DNA of 64,000 nucleotides from Chelativorans intermedius (lineage in GTDB: Bacteria > Pseudomonadota > Alphaproteobacteria > Rhizobiales > Rhizobiaceae), in contig NZ_JAODNW010000007.1 of the NCBI RefSeq assembly GCF_025398255.1, positions 181,486 to 245,485 on the forward strand, read 5' to 3'. This document shows positions 9,617 through 19,463 of this stretch, piece by piece. Every line of letters begins with the position of its first letter. The stretch's first letter is position 1. Position numbers and translations under genes: made by a program. Below the pieces are notes generated by a model, which saw only the letters and a list, made by a program, of their open reading frames with translations, ran no database searches and was not told where the DNA came from.

Positions 9617-10523
9617 CGTCCAGTGTCCTGAAGCCCAGCAGCGCGGCTCCGATCAGCCCCGGCTCCACCCGGCAGGCGCCCGGCACCACCAGAGGACGGT
9701 CGAACCGGCGCAGCGTGCGCTGGCGCGTCGCAAGGTCCAGCGCGGCGATGAGGGGATGCGCGTTGGAAAGCCCGCCGCCCACCGGCACAATGCCGGCGCC
9801 GGTGACATTGACGACCATGGCGAGCGGCCCGCTCACCAGATCGACAAACACCTCGACCGTGCGCCCGGCCTGCGGCTCGCCGCCCTGCCATGCGGCGACG
9901 ATCTCCTCGGATGTGCGGCTTTCCTGGTGCAGGAGGTGGTGCAGTCGCTCCATGCCGCGTGCGCCGCCCACGGCGTCCAGGCAGCCCTTCTGTCCGCAGC
10001 CGCACGCGAGGGGCGGAATGGCGACCGGCGGATTGCCGGCATGGGCGGCGGCCACCGGCCCATGCCCCCATTCGCCGGCAAATCCGCCCTCGGTGTTGAC
10101 AAGTTGCCCCTCGACGACCAGCCCGCCGCCCACGCCGGTGCCCAGAATGGCGCCGAAGACGATGCGGTGGCCGCGGCCCGCGCCGACGGCCGCCTCGGCC
10201 AGGGCAAAGCAGTCGCCGTCGTTGGCCAGCACCACGGGAAGGCCCAGCTCCCGCCGCAGATCGGCCTCCAGCCTGCGCCCGTGGATGCAGGGGATGTTGG
10301 CGCAGATGGCGGCTTTCGTCTCCGGGTCCATCACGCCGGCAATGGAGACCGCGATACCGCGCGGCCTTTCCGCCGCCGCCGCGACGATGCCCCTCAGGCA
10401 GGCCACGAACGCCTCAAAATCCCCGGTGGGAGTGGGCACGCGCCGCAGCGGCTCGACGGAATCGAGGGAACGCACCGCCGCCGCCTTGATGGTGGTGCCG
10501 CCGATGTCGAAGGCGATGAGCAT
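9597..10523 (-). CDS. ROK family sugar kinase
   Basis: 308-aa kinase of the ROK family (N-acetylglucosamine, N-acetylmannosamine, glucose or MurNAc kinases). The phosphate-binding motif FDIGGTTIK is at the N-terminus and NDGDCFALAEA holds the catalytic aspartate. The ROK zinc motif appears as CGCGQKGCLD, followed by the ROK signature. The ATG at 10523 starts exactly at the domain edge; a longer in-frame extension to 10724 is rejected because it is Arg-rich and has no homologous pattern. With a GH20 enzyme, CutC and an RpiR regulator nearby, phosphorylation of GlcNAc or a relative is the best guess. Confidence 0.9.
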   Translation of the reverse strand: MLIAFDIGGTTIKAAAVRSLDSVEPLRRVPTPTGDFEAFVACLRGIVAAAAERPRGIAVSIAGVMDPETKAAICANIPCIHGRRLEADLRRELGLPVVLANDGDCFALAEAAVGAGRGHRIVFGAILGTGVGGGLVVEGQLVNTEGGFAGEWGHGPVAAAHAGNPPVAIPPLACGCGQKGCLDAVGGARGMERLHHLLHQESRTSEEIVAAWQGGEPQAGRTVEVFVDLVSGPLAMVVNVTGAGIVPVGGGLSNAHPLIAALDLATRQRTLRRFDRPLVVPGACRVEPGLIGAALLGFRTLDDARHPA

Positions 10524-10608
10524 GAAAGGTCTTCCGTGTCGCGTTGAACGCCCTGCGTAGCGAATCGCCCGGCCCGGCTCGCTTTTCCCATGGCGCGCGC
10601 GCCGGCGC

Positions 10609-11565
10609 TCAATAACCGGCCGCGCGATCCACCAGGTTTTCGAGCTTTTCTCCCCGCTCGAACGCCGCCATCTGCGCAAGCATCGGCGGCACCAGGTGCA
10701 CCGGATCGGAGGTGGCCGCCGCATGCGGCGTTATGAAGACGCGTGGATGCTCCCACAGCGGGCTCGTCCGCGCCAGCGGCTCCTGTTCGAAGACGTCCAG
10801 GCTCGCCTCCTTCAATATCCCCTCTTCGAGCGCACGCAGAATGTCGGCCTCGCGCTGCAGCCGGCCGCGCCCAGCGTTGATGAGGCAGGGGCCGCCCAGC
10901 GGCCCGTCGCGCCGCAACCGGCCGAGCAGCGAATAGTCGATAATGCCCTGCGTCGCGGCGGTCAGTGGCAGAAGCACCACGAGAATATCCGTCGCGTTGA
11001 GAAACGGCGTCAGCGCCTCCTGGCCGGCAAAGCTTCTCACCCCTTCCATCGGGTGCGGGCGCCGGCTCCAGCCATTGACGGAAAAGCCAAGCCCGCGCAG
11101 GGCGCGCGCGGCCGCCCGCCCCAGCGCGCCAAACCCCATGATGCCCACGCTCACGGCTTCTGCCGGCGGCTGCGCCGGCTCGTGCCACAGACGGCGCTGC
11201 TGCTGCGCGCGATAGAGCCTGCCCTGGCGGTGATGGTCGAGCACGCGCCAGCACACATATTCGACCATGTGCTGGGTGAGATTGTCGGCGACAACGCGCA
11301 CGATGGGCACATCGGGCAGGGTGGGGTCGGCAAGGATATGGTCCACCCCGGCACCGATGGAGAAGATCACCTTCAGGTTGGGCAGGCGCTTCAGAAGCCC
11401 CCGCGGCTGCTTCCACACCACCGCATAGTCGATGGTCGGGTCCTCCGGTCCTTCCGGTTCGAGCACGACCTCGCGCTCCTTCGACAGAAGCGCATACCAG
11501 GGCTGCGGGTGCATGCCCGTCACCGAAAGGAGAACGCGGCCGCCGCTCTTTCTGTCTTTCACCAT
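10609..11565 (-). CDS. D-isomer-specific 2-hydroxyacid dehydrogenase (GhrA-like)
   Basis: 318-aa NAD(P)H-dependent oxidoreductase close to glyoxylate/hydroxypyruvate reductase A. The Rossmann motif is GIMGFGALGRAAARALRGLG. The catalytic Arg lies in the INAGRGRL segment, Glu in DVFEQEPL and His in ITPHAAA, the expected R-E-H set. It starts 10 bp after the end of yejF and precedes the ROK gene by 85 bp, so it may be the tail of the yej operon. The alpha-keto or hydroxy acid it handles is not evident; reduction of glyoxylate, hydroxypyruvate or a D-lactate-type acid would be consistent with the family. Confidence 0.88.
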   Translation of the reverse strand: MVKDRKSGGRVLLSVTGMHPQPWYALLSKEREVVLEPEGPEDPTIDYAVVWKQPRGLLKRLPNLKVIFSIGAGVDHILADPTLPDVPIVRVVADNLTQHMVEYVCWRVLDHHRQGRLYRAQQQRRLWHEPAQPPAEAVSVGIMGFGALGRAAARALRGLGFSVNGWSRRPHPMEGVRSFAGQEALTPFLNATDILVVLLPLTAATQGIIDYSLLGRLRRDGPLGGPCLINAGRGRLQREADILRALEEGILKEASLDVFEQEPLARTSPLWEHPRVFITPHAAATSDPVHLVPPMLAQMAAFERGEKLENLVDRAAGY

Positions 11566-11575
11566 GACCTCGTCG

Positions 11576-13204
11576 CTACTCGCTCACAACGCCGCCGGGC
11601 ACCGCCTCGATGTCGAAGGCGGCGGCGATCAGGGCCTTCGTATAATCGGTTTTGGGCGAATGGAAGATCTGCTCCGCCGTGCCGGCCTCCACCACCTTGC
11701 CGGCGCGCATGACGATCACCTCGTTGGCCAGCGCGCGCACCACCTTGAGATCGTGGCTGATGAAGAGATAGGCAAGATCGTGCCGCCTCTGCAGGTCGCG
11801 CAGAAGGTCCACCACCTGCGCCTGCACGCTCATGTCGAGCGCGGAGGTGGGCTCGTCCAGCATCACGAAGCGGGGCTTGAGGATCATCGCCCGGGCGATG
11901 GCGATGCGCTGCCGCTGCCCGCCGGAGAACTCGTGCGGATAGCGGAACCGCGCCGCCGGGTCGAGGCCGACCTCCTCGAGCACGTCCACCACCATGCGGT
12001 CGCGCTCTTCGGCGGAAAGGCGCGGCTCATGGATGCGCAGCCCCTCCTGAATGATCTCGGCGACGGACATGCGCGGGCTGAGGCTGCCATAGGGATCCTG
12101 GAAGACGATCTGCATCTGGCGCCTGAGCGGCCGCATCTGGCGGAACGACCTGTCGTCGATGCGCGCGCCTGCGAAGCGGATTTCGCCTTGCGAGGCGATC
12201 ATGCGCGAAAGCGCCAGGCCCAGCGTCGTCTTTCCCGAGCCGGACTCGCCCACAACCCCCAGCGTCTGGCCGGCCCGCACCGTCACGTCCACCCCGTCGA
12301 CACCCTTCACATGGTCGACCGTGCGCCGAAGCAGCCCCTTCTTGATGGGAAACCACACTTTGATCCGCTCGCCTTCCATCACCTTCTCGGCGTTCGGGTC
12401 CGGCCTCGGCGGCTCGCCCTTCGGTTCGGCGGCAAGGAGATGGCGCGTATAGGCGTGCTGCGGGCGGGAGAAGATCGTCTCCGTCGGTCCGCTCTCAACG
12501 ATCCTGCCGCCCGTCATGACGCACACCCGGTCCGCCACCTTGCGCACGATCCCCAGGTCGTGGGTGATGAAGAGCATCGACATGTCGTTCTCGCGCCTGA
12601 GCCGCGCGAGGAGCGCCAGGATCTGCGCCTGCACGGTGACGTCGAGCGCCGTCGTCGGCTCGTCGGCGATCAGCAGCTTGGGCTCGTTGGCCAGCGCCAT
12701 GGCGATCATCACGCGCTGGCGTTGCCCGCCCGAAAGCTGATGCGGAAAGGCTTGCAGGCGGCGCTCCGGCTCCTGGATGCCCACCTGGGCGAGAAGCTCC
12801 AGCGTTCGCGCCCTGGCCTGGGCGTCGCCCATGCCGCGATGCAGCTTCAGCACCTCCCCGATCTGCTTCTCGATCGTGTGCAGCGGGTTGAGCGAGGTCA
12901 TCGGCTCCTGAAAGATCATGGTGATCTCGTTGCCGCGCACCCGGCGCAGCTCCCGCTCGTCACCGGCCAGAAGGTCGCGGCCGCCATAGAGGATCTGGCC
13001 GGACGGATGGCTGGCCGCGGGATAGGGCAGAAGCTTCAGCACCGACAGCGCCGTGACGGATTTGCCGGAGCCAGACTCGCCGACAAGCGCCACCGTCTCG
13101 CCCGGCGCGATGTCGAAGGAGACGCGATCGACAGCCAGCGTCTGCTCCCCGCCCTGGGCGAAGGCAACGGAAAGGTCGCGAATGGAAAGCAGCGCCTCGC
13201 TCAT
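11576..13204 (-). CDS. yejF: YejF: peptide/muropeptide ABC transporter, dual ATPase
   Basis: 542-aa ATPase with two complete ABC modules. Domain 1 has GESGSGKS at 42-49 and domain 2 has GESGSGKT at 319-326; each has an LSGGQRQR- or [12 protein letters not shown] signature and an oligopeptide-transporter C-terminal segment. It powers YejBE import of peptides. In E. coli and Salmonella the system takes up microcin C and defensin-like peptides, and in Agrobacterium YejBEF imports muropeptides for cell-wall recycling. The start overlaps the yejE stop by ATGA. The frame stays open far upstream (to 15133), but that extension lies over yejE and yejB and is not coding. Confidence 0.95.
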   Translation of the reverse strand: MSEALLSIRDLSVAFAQGGEQTLAVDRVSFDIAPGETVALVGESGSGKSVTALSVLKLLPYPAASHPSGQILYGGRDLLAGDERELRRVRGNEITMIFQEPMTSLNPLHTIEKQIGEVLKLHRGMGDAQARARTLELLAQVGIQEPERRLQAFPHQLSGGQRQRVMIAMALANEPKLLIADEPTTALDVTVQAQILALLARLRRENDMSMLFITHDLGIVRKVADRVCVMTGGRIVESGPTETIFSRPQHAYTRHLLAAEPKGEPPRPDPNAEKVMEGERIKVWFPIKKGLLRRTVDHVKGVDGVDVTVRAGQTLGVVGESGSGKTTLGLALSRMIASQGEIRFAGARIDDRSFRQMRPLRRQMQIVFQDPYGSLSPRMSVAEIIQEGLRIHEPRLSAEERDRMVVDVLEEVGLDPAARFRYPHEFSGGQRQRIAIARAMILKPRFVMLDEPTSALDMSVQAQVVDLLRDLQRRHDLAYLFISHDLKVVRALANEVIVMRAGKVVEAGTAEQIFHSPKTDYTKALIAAAFDIEAVPGGVVSE

Positions 13205-14352
13205 TTGAACGTCTTCCTGGGATCGAAGGCGTCGCGTACGGCCTCGCCGATGAAGATGAGAAGCGACAGCATGATGGAGAGGCTGAAGAAGCCCGTGATG
13301 CCGAGCCACGGCGCATCCAGGTTGCGCTGACCCTGGCGCAGAAGCTCGCCGAGCGAAGGCGAACCTGGCGGCAGGCCGAAGCCCAGAAAATCGAGCGAGG
13401 TGAGCGTGGTGATCGAGCCGTTGAGGATGAAGGGCAGGAAGGTGAGCGTGGCCACCATGGCGTTGGGCAGCAGGTGCCGGAACATGATGGTGCGGTTTGG
13501 CACGCCGAGCGCGCGGGCCGCCGCCACATACTCGAAGTTGCGCGCACGCAGGAACTCCGCGCGCACCACGCCGACGAAGGCCACCCATGAGAAAAGCAGC
13601 ATGATGCCGAGCAGCACCCAGAAGCCGGGCGGCAGGACGGCGGCGATGATGAGAATCAGGTAGAGCACCGGAACCGATGACCAGATCTCGATGAAGCGCT
13701 GGAAGAGAAGGTCCGTCCAGCCGCCAAAGTAGCCCTGCACGGCCCCCGCGGAAACGCCGATCATCGCCGAAGCGGCGGTGAGCACCAGCCCGAAGAGAAC
13801 GGAGATGCGGAAGCCGTAGATGACGCGCGAAAGCACGTCGCGCGCCTGGTCGTCGGTGCCCAGCCAGTTCCAGTTGCCAATCGTGCAGCGCGGGTCGTCC
13901 ACGCCCTCTTCGTAGCGTTGGCAGCGTTCCTCCTTCGTGTAGAGCCACGAGGGCTTGGCCGGCGCGGCCTCGGGGATCTCGCTGTTGACGGTGCGGTAGG
14001 AATAGCGGATGGGCGGCCAGATCATCCAGCCATTGGCCTCTATCTCCTCCTGAATGAAGGGGTCGCGGTAGTTCGTGACGGCCAGGAAGCCGCCGAACTT
14101 CTCTTCCGGATAGTCGACGAGCACCGGAAACAGGATCTCCCCCTTGTATGAAGCCAGGATGGGCTTGTCGTTGGCCAGGAATTCCGCAAACAGCGAAAGG
14201 ACGAACAGGACAAGGAAGATCCACAACGACCAGTAGCCGCGCCGGTTGGCCCTGAAGTTCTGCCAACGCCGCTGATTGATGGGAGAAAGCCATGGCCGGC
14301 GGGCGGGCAGCCCCTTGGCCTCGGCCCGTCTTTCCACCCGAACCGCCGGCAT
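13201..14352 (-). CDS. yejE: YejE: peptide ABC transporter permease
   Basis: 383-aa inner-membrane permease of the OppC/DppC class. It has one early transmembrane helix (WIFLVLFVLSLFAEFL), then the large periplasmic loop typical of YejE with ILFPVLVDYPEEKFGG and LGTDDQARDVLSR. The permease core follows, with the EAA-type loop EYVAAARALGVPNRTIMFRH and four to five helices. It is joined to yejB without a gap (stop and start adjoin) and overlaps yejF by four bases, so it is one operon unit. Confidence 0.95.
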   Translation of the reverse strand: MPAVRVERRAEAKGLPARRPWLSPINQRRWQNFRANRRGYWSLWIFLVLFVLSLFAEFLANDKPILASYKGEILFPVLVDYPEEKFGGFLAVTNYRDPFIQEEIEANGWMIWPPIRYSYRTVNSEIPEAAPAKPSWLYTKEERCQRYEEGVDDPRCTIGNWNWLGTDDQARDVLSRVIYGFRISVLFGLVLTAASAMIGVSAGAVQGYFGGWTDLLFQRFIEIWSSVPVLYLILIIAAVLPPGFWVLLGIMLLFSWVAFVGVVRAEFLRARNFEYVAAARALGVPNRTIMFRHLLPNAMVATLTFLPFILNGSITTLTSLDFLGFGLPPGSPSLGELLRQGQRNLDAPWLGITGFFSLSIMLSLLIFIGEAVRDAFDPRKTFK

Positions 14353-15450
14353 CTAGACGTCCCTCCGCTCGAAGTCGATGCGCGGGTCGATGAGCGTGTA
14401 GATGATGTCGGAGAGGAGATTGATGAGAAGGCCCATGAGCGAAAAGATGTAGAGGGTGGCGAAGACCACGGGATAGTCCCGGTCGACCACCGACCGGAAA
14501 CCGAGCAGCCCCAGCCCGTCGAGCGAGAAGATGCTCTCGATGAGCAGGGCGCCGGTGAAGAAGGAGGAGATGAAGGCACCGGGAAAGCCGGCGATGATGA
14601 TGAGCATGGCATTGCGGAAGACGTGGCCATAGAGCACCTGCCGCTCGTTGAGCCCCTTCGCCCGCGCGGTGATAACATATTGCTTGCGGATCTCGTCGAG
14701 AAAGGAGTTCTTGGTCAGAAGCGTCGTGGTTGCGAAGGCCGAAAGCACGAGCGCGGTGAGCGGCAGCGTCAGGTGCCAGAAATAGTCGACGATGCGCGCC
14801 GGCCAGGAAAGCTCGTGCCAGTTGTCGGAGGTCAGTCCACGCAGCGGGAACCAGTCGAAGAACGAGCCGCCGGCAAACAGCACCATCAGCATGATGGCGA
14901 ACAGGAAGCTGGGAATCGCATAGGCCACGATCACCACGCCGCTCGTCCACACGTCGAAGGGGGAGCCGTCCTTCACCGCCTTGCGGATGCCCAGCGGAAT
15001 GGAAATCCCGTAGGAAATCAGTGTGATCCACAGGCCGAGCGAGATGGATACCGGCATCTTCTCGACGATCAGATCGACCACCGAGATGTCGCGGAAATAG
15101 CTCTCCCCGAAGTCGAAGCGCATATAGTTCCACAGCATGAGGAGGAAGCGCTCATGCGCCGGCTTGTCGAAGCCGAACTGCTTCTCGAGCTGGGCGATGA
15201 ATTCGGGATCGAGCCCCTGCGCGCCGCGATAGCGCGAGGAGCCTTCGGATGCCTCGAACTCCCGCGCGCCAAGGTCCGCGCCGCCGCCGCCCAGTCGCGC
15301 GTCGGCACCGCCGCCCTGTCCGGTAAGCTGGGCGATCACCTGTTCGACCGGCCCTCCGGGTGCAAACTGCACGACGATGAAGGAAATGGCCATGATGCCG
15401 AACAGGGTGGGAATCATCAGCAGAAGCCGACGAAGGATATAGGCGCCCAT
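14353..15450 (-). CDS. yejB: YejB: peptide ABC transporter permease
   Basis: 365-aa inner-membrane permease of the OppB/DppB class. The N-terminus [19 protein letters not shown] is the conserved first helix of the family. A periplasmic stretch holds the Yej-type segment [18 protein letters not shown], and the EAA loop is [20 protein letters not shown]. It contains an extra Gly/Ala-rich insertion at about residues 42-70. The gene follows yejA2 by 54 bp. Confidence 0.95.
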   Translation of the reverse strand: MGAYILRRLLLMIPTLFGIMAISFIVVQFAPGGPVEQVIAQLTGQGGGADARLGGGGADLGAREFEASEGSSRYRGAQGLDPEFIAQLEKQFGFDKPAHERFLLMLWNYMRFDFGESYFRDISVVDLIVEKMPVSISLGLWITLISYGISIPLGIRKAVKDGSPFDVWTSGVVIVAYAIPSFLFAIMLMVLFAGGSFFDWFPLRGLTSDNWHELSWPARIVDYFWHLTLPLTALVLSAFATTTLLTKNSFLDEIRKQYVITARAKGLNERQVLYGHVFRNAMLIIIAGFPGAFISSFFTGALLIESIFSLDGLGLLGFRSVVDRDYPVVFATLYIFSLMGLLINLLSDIIYTLIDPRIDFERRDV

Positions 15451-15504
15451 CAGCCGTTCGCTCCGCGCAGGGGTCTCGTCAACAGGATGGTTCTCACGCC
15501 GCCG

Positions 15505-17385
15505 CTACGCTTTGCCAATCGCCTTCGCCTTTTCTTCCTCGTACCACCACAGCGCCTCGACGGGGAAGAAGTAATCGGGCTTCGGTTCCTTGAAGCCGAA
15601 CATGTCCCAATAGGCCACGCGGCGGTGGGCGGAGTGCCAGTTCGGGATCCAGTCCCGGCGTGCCCGCAGCACCCGGTCGAGGGCGCGCATGGCGGTGACG
15701 AAGGCTTGGCGTGTCTTCGCGCGGCCGACTTCATCGACGAGCGCATCGACCGCAGGGTCGGCCATGCCGGGAAAATTGTTCGAGCCTTCGACCGTCGCGG
15801 AGCGCGAGTGAAAGAATTGGACGAGCGTGTCATGGGTGGGGGTGGCGCCCAGCAGGTAGGCGACCTCGATCAGATCGAAATCGAAGCGGAGCTTGCGCGC
15901 CTGGTATTGCGCCGGATCGACCCGGCGGATGCGGGCGTCGATGCCGAGCGCGCGCAGATTCGCCATGAAGCTCGACTCGAACTGCAGGAAAACCTCGTCG
16001 CGCACCAGATATTCCAGGGTGAAGCGCTCGCCCTCGGCATTGTAGAGGCCGCCGTCGCGCCGCCTCCAGCCAGCTTCTTCCAGAAGCCGGCTTGCACGGC
16101 GCAGCAGTCTCCGGTCCCGGCCCGAGCCATCGGAGGCCGGCTGCGTGACCGCTTCGGCGAAGGCCGCCTCGGGAATCCGTCCGCGCAATGGCTCCAGAAG
16201 AGCAAGCTCCTCGGGGGAGGGCCGTCCCTCCGCCCGGTAGGGCGATCGCTCGAAGGGGGATTGGGAGCGTTGGTAGAGGCCGTGGAACAAGGTGCGGTTG
16301 GCCCATTCGAAGTCGAAGCACAGCGCGATTGCCTCGCGCACGCGCGGGTCGCGAAAGCGCGCCCGCCTCTGGTTGAGCGCCTTGCAATACAAGGAGGGCC
16401 TCAGCTCGGAAGGAAACTCGCGCCGCACCACGCGCCCCTCGGACATGGCGGGAAAGTCATAGCCATTGGCCCAAAGGCGCGAGGTGAACTCCTCCCGCCA
16501 CAGGGTTTCGCCCTTCTTGAACGCCTCGAAGGCGGCGTTGCGGTCGGCGTAGAACTCGACGCGAATGCGGTCGAAGTGGAAGAGGCCGCGCCGCGCCGGC
16601 AGGTCGTGCGCCCAGTCGTCCTCCACGCGATCATATTCCACGTAGCGCCCGGCGGAAAAACGCCCCACCCGATAGGGACCCGAGCCCAGAAGCGGCTCCA
16701 GCGTCGAGCTGTCGAAGGAACTGCCTTCCAGAGAAGCCCTGGAAAGGATGGGGAAGAGCACGATGTCGAGGATGGAACGCGCCGACTGTCTGCCGCTGAA
16801 GGCGAGGCGCACCTCATGCGCCCCCAGAACCTCGACGGCCTCCATCTCGCCCAGCGGGAGCACGAAATCGGGATGCCCCTTCTCCTTCAGGAGCAGATAG
16901 CTGAAGGCCACGTCCTGCGCGGTGAGCGGCGAGCCGTCGTGGAAGCGGGCGTGCGGGCGAAGCCGGAAGGTGAAGCTGTTGCGGTCCGGCGACAGCGTGA
17001 CGGTTTCGGCGACGAGCCCGTAGACGGCGTCCGGCTCGTCCCACGCCCGCACCATCAGCGAGTCGAAACACAGCTCCATGCGCGGCGGTGCATCGCCCGT
17101 GCGCACGAAGCTGTTCAGCGTGTTGAAGGTGGTGACGTTCTGGTTGTGCACCCAGTAGCCGGGCTGGAAGACGAAGGTGCCGCCCCTCGGCGCATCGGGG
17201 CTTGCATAGTCGAACTGGGTGAAGCCCGGCGGATATTTCAGCTCTCCGAAGGCGGAAAGCCCGTGCAGCGGCCGGTCTGCCGGCGTCTGCGCAAAGGCAC
17301 TGCCGCCCACCAGCGAGGAGGCCACGGCAGCCCCCGAAAGCTTCAGAAAGGCGCGGCGCGAAGGGATCGAAGAGCGAATCGTCAT
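15505..17385 (-). CDS. yejA2: Second YejA-type binding protein (family 5), Tat signal
   Basis: 626-aa periplasmic solute-binding protein of family 5 (peptide/nickel type). The N-terminus contains SRRAFLK followed by a hydrophobic stretch and SAFAQ, a near-perfect twin-arginine signal, so it is probably exported folded through Tat. The mature part has YASPDAPRGGTFVF and ARFHDGSPLTAQDV, hallmark YejA segments. The ATG at 17385 lies four bases after the upstream stop; an alternative start at 17406 would overlap it. It is a paralogue of the gene just upstream. Two tandem binding proteins before yejBEF match the S. meliloti yejA1-yejA2-yejBEF order. Confidence 0.92.
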   Translation of the reverse strand: MTIRSSIPSRRAFLKLSGAAVASSLVGGSAFAQTPADRPLHGLSAFGELKYPPGFTQFDYASPDAPRGGTFVFQPGYWVHNQNVTTFNTLNSFVRTGDAPPRMELCFDSLMVRAWDEPDAVYGLVAETVTLSPDRNSFTFRLRPHARFHDGSPLTAQDVAFSYLLLKEKGHPDFVLPLGEMEAVEVLGAHEVRLAFSGRQSARSILDIVLFPILSRASLEGSSFDSSTLEPLLGSGPYRVGRFSAGRYVEYDRVEDDWAHDLPARRGLFHFDRIRVEFYADRNAAFEAFKKGETLWREEFTSRLWANGYDFPAMSEGRVVRREFPSELRPSLYCKALNQRRARFRDPRVREAIALCFDFEWANRTLFHGLYQRSQSPFERSPYRAEGRPSPEELALLEPLRGRIPEAAFAEAVTQPASDGSGRDRRLLRRASRLLEEAGWRRRDGGLYNAEGERFTLEYLVRDEVFLQFESSFMANLRALGIDARIRRVDPAQYQARKLRFDFDLIEVAYLLGATPTHDTLVQFFHSRSATVEGSNNFPGMADPAVDALVDEVGRAKTRQAFVTAMRALDRVLRARRDWIPNWHSAHRRVAYWDMFGFKEPKPDYFFPVEALWWYEEEKAKAIGKA

Positions 17386-17389
17386 GGGC

Positions 17390-19288
17390 TCAATTGATGC
17401 TGTCATATTTGGCCGCAAGTGTGGCCTGACGCTGCGGGTCAACCCACCAGGATTCGATGTCCACGCCCGCATAGGCCGGCTGCTTCTCGGGAATGCCGAA
17501 CTTGTTCCAGTAGGCATAGCGCAGCGTGGGCTGATAGTATTGAGGCACCATGTAGTGGTTCCAAAGAAGCACCCGGTCGAGCGCCCGCGTGGCCGCCACC
17601 AGCTCCTCGCGATCCTCGGCGTAGATGATCCTGTCCACCAGCGCATCGACCACCGGGTCCTTGATGCCGGCGAGGTTGCGCGAGCCGGGAATGTCTGCGG
17701 CAGCCGAGCTCCAGTAGTCGCGCTGCTCGTTGCCGGGGGACATGGACTGCGCGAAGCGTCCCGTCGTGGCATCGAAATCGAAGTTCTGGACGCGCTGGAT
17801 GTATTGCGAGGTGTCGACGATGCGCAGCCGGGCGTCGATGCCGATCTTGCGCAGGTTGGGGATGATGCCGCTGACGATGATCTCGGAGGTCGGCGCGATG
17901 CCGAGGAACTCGATGGTGAACTGCCGCCCCGTTTCCTTGTTCACCATGCGCCCGTCACGGATCTCCCATCCCGCCTCGCCGAACAGGCGCACGGCCTCGC
18001 GCAGATGTTCGCGCTCGGCGCGCGGCGAATCGAAGACCGGCAGCGTGAATTCCTCGCTGAAAAGCTCCGGTGGAAGCTGGTCCCGGTACATCTCCAGAAT
18101 TTCCAGCTCCCTGCCTTCGGGCAGGCCGGTCGCCGCCAGCTCCGACTTCTCGAAATAGCTGCTGAAGCGCCGGTTGAGACCGAAGAAATGGGTGCGGTTC
18201 TGCTCCTCGAAATTGTAGGCGAGCGTCAGGGCCCTGCGCACCCGCCGATCGGCGAAGCGCGGCTTGCGCAGGTTGAAGACGAAGGCCTGCATCGCCTCGA
18301 TGCCGGTGCTCGTGAACTCCCGCTTGATGACGTCGCCCGCCTGCACGGCGGGGAAGTCGTAGTTCTGCGACCAGCGCCGCGTGCTCACCTCGCGGCGAAT
18401 GTCCTCCGTTCCGCCCTTGGTGAAGGCAAGAAACTCCGCATTGTCGTCGAGGAAATAGGTGTAGCGGCGGCGGTCGAAATTGTAGCGCCCGATGTTCACC
18501 GGCAACGCCGCTCCCCAGTAGTCCTTCACGCGCTCCCACACGATCTCCGAACCGGCCCTGAAGCTGGCGATCCGGTAGGGGCCGCTGCCGAGGGGCGGCT
18601 CCAGGGTGGGCTGGGTGATGTCGCGCCGGTTGCCCCGCGCGTCGGTTCCCTCCCACCAGTGCCTGGGCAGCACCGGCAGGTCGCCCATGATATGGGGCAG
18701 CTCCCGGTTCCCCGCCTGGTCGAAGCGGAATTCCACCTCGTGCTCGGACAGCGCCACGGCCTCCTCGACATTGGCGAAGTAGTGCCTGTGCTGCGGGCTG
18801 ATCTCCTTCAGCGTGGCGAGCGACCAAACCACGTCTTCCGCCGTGATCGGGGTGCCGTCGTGCCAGCGTGCTGCAGGGTTGAGGCGGTAGGTGGCGGAGG
18901 AATAGTCGTCGGGATAGCGGAAGGCCGCGGCAATCAGCGGGTGGCTGGTGCCGGGCTCCGCCGGCGACTGCTGCATCAGCGTTTCCCACAGAAATCCCCC
19001 GAAGAAGGTGAGCCCCGCCGCCGGATTGCCGCGCACGATGAAGGGGTTGAAGCTGTCGAAGGTGCCGATCACCGAGGCGTTCAGCGTCCCGCCCTTCGGG
19101 GCGTCGGGGTTCACATGGTCGTAGCGCTCGAAAGGCGCCGTTTCCGCCTCCGGGTGGATGAGGGAGGAGGAGGTTCGCCATTCCTGTGCGCCCGCCGGAA
19201 GGGCAGCGGCGACGAGCAGTGCCATAAGCAGGCTGAAAAGGCCCGAAAGCCTTCTGCTTGCGCCCGATGCATGGTCCGAAACGTGCAT
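17390..19288 (-). CDS. yejA1: First YejA-type binding protein (family 5), Sec signal
   Basis: 632-aa periplasmic binding protein of family 5, first gene of the yej operon. The signal peptide (ending PAGAQ) lacks twin arginines in the Tat pattern, so export is likely by Sec, unlike its downstream paralogue. YejA hallmarks are DHVNPDAPKGGTLNAS, ARWHDGTPITAEDV and GNLAG-type C-terminal elements (SRNLAGIKDPVVDALV). The ATG at 19288 has GGGAGG upstream and is preferred to an ATG at 19312. Likely ligands are oligopeptides or muropeptides. Whether the two binding proteins divide the work is unknown. Confidence 0.92.
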   Translation of the reverse strand: MHVSDHASGASRRLSGLFSLLMALLVAAALPAGAQEWRTSSSLIHPEAETAPFERYDHVNPDAPKGGTLNASVIGTFDSFNPFIVRGNPAAGLTFFGGFLWETLMQQSPAEPGTSHPLIAAAFRYPDDYSSATYRLNPAARWHDGTPITAEDVVWSLATLKEISPQHRHYFANVEEAVALSEHEVEFRFDQAGNRELPHIMGDLPVLPRHWWEGTDARGNRRDITQPTLEPPLGSGPYRIASFRAGSEIVWERVKDYWGAALPVNIGRYNFDRRRYTYFLDDNAEFLAFTKGGTEDIRREVSTRRWSQNYDFPAVQAGDVIKREFTSTGIEAMQAFVFNLRKPRFADRRVRRALTLAYNFEEQNRTHFFGLNRRFSSYFEKSELAATGLPEGRELEILEMYRDQLPPELFSEEFTLPVFDSPRAEREHLREAVRLFGEAGWEIRDGRMVNKETGRQFTIEFLGIAPTSEIIVSGIIPNLRKIGIDARLRIVDTSQYIQRVQNFDFDATTGRFAQSMSPGNEQRDYWSSAAADIPGSRNLAGIKDPVVDALVDRIIYAEDREELVAATRALDRVLLWNHYMVPQYYQPTLRYAYWNKFGIPEKQPAYAGVDIESWWVDPQRQATLAAKYDSIN

Positions 19289-19405
19289 GGTCTCCAGCCT
19301 CCCACTTCCCATCGCTTACGCGTAGAGTAGTGCATCGGATAACAAAGACAAATGGTGTCGGCCACGGGCTTCGCGGCGCGGCGCGCCGCCTGCCGGAGCA
19401 GGCAA

Positions 19406-19432
19406 CGAAAAAGCCGGCGCGGGGCCGGCTTT
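19406..19432 (-). terminator. Rho-independent terminator of the cytochrome c gene
   Basis: A perfect 9-bp stem (AAAGCCGGC with its complement) and 5-base loop, followed on the minus strand by a TTTTT run. It lies 32 bp past the cytochrome stop codon and separates that gene from yejA1. Confidence 0.85.
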
Positions 19433-19463
19433 CCTGGTTTCTTCTGCGAAGATCCCGAGGCTT

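Noticed and set aside
11576..15133. One open frame of 1185 codons on the minus strand
   Set aside because: Only the last 542 codons (YejF) look like a protein family. The rest lies over yejE and yejB, whose own frames carry conserved permease motifs; GC-rich DNA leaves long shadow frames.
14623..17397. Long plus-strand open frame over yejA2 and yejB
   Set aside because: Shadow of the minus-strand operon; no conserved motif and no ribosome site.
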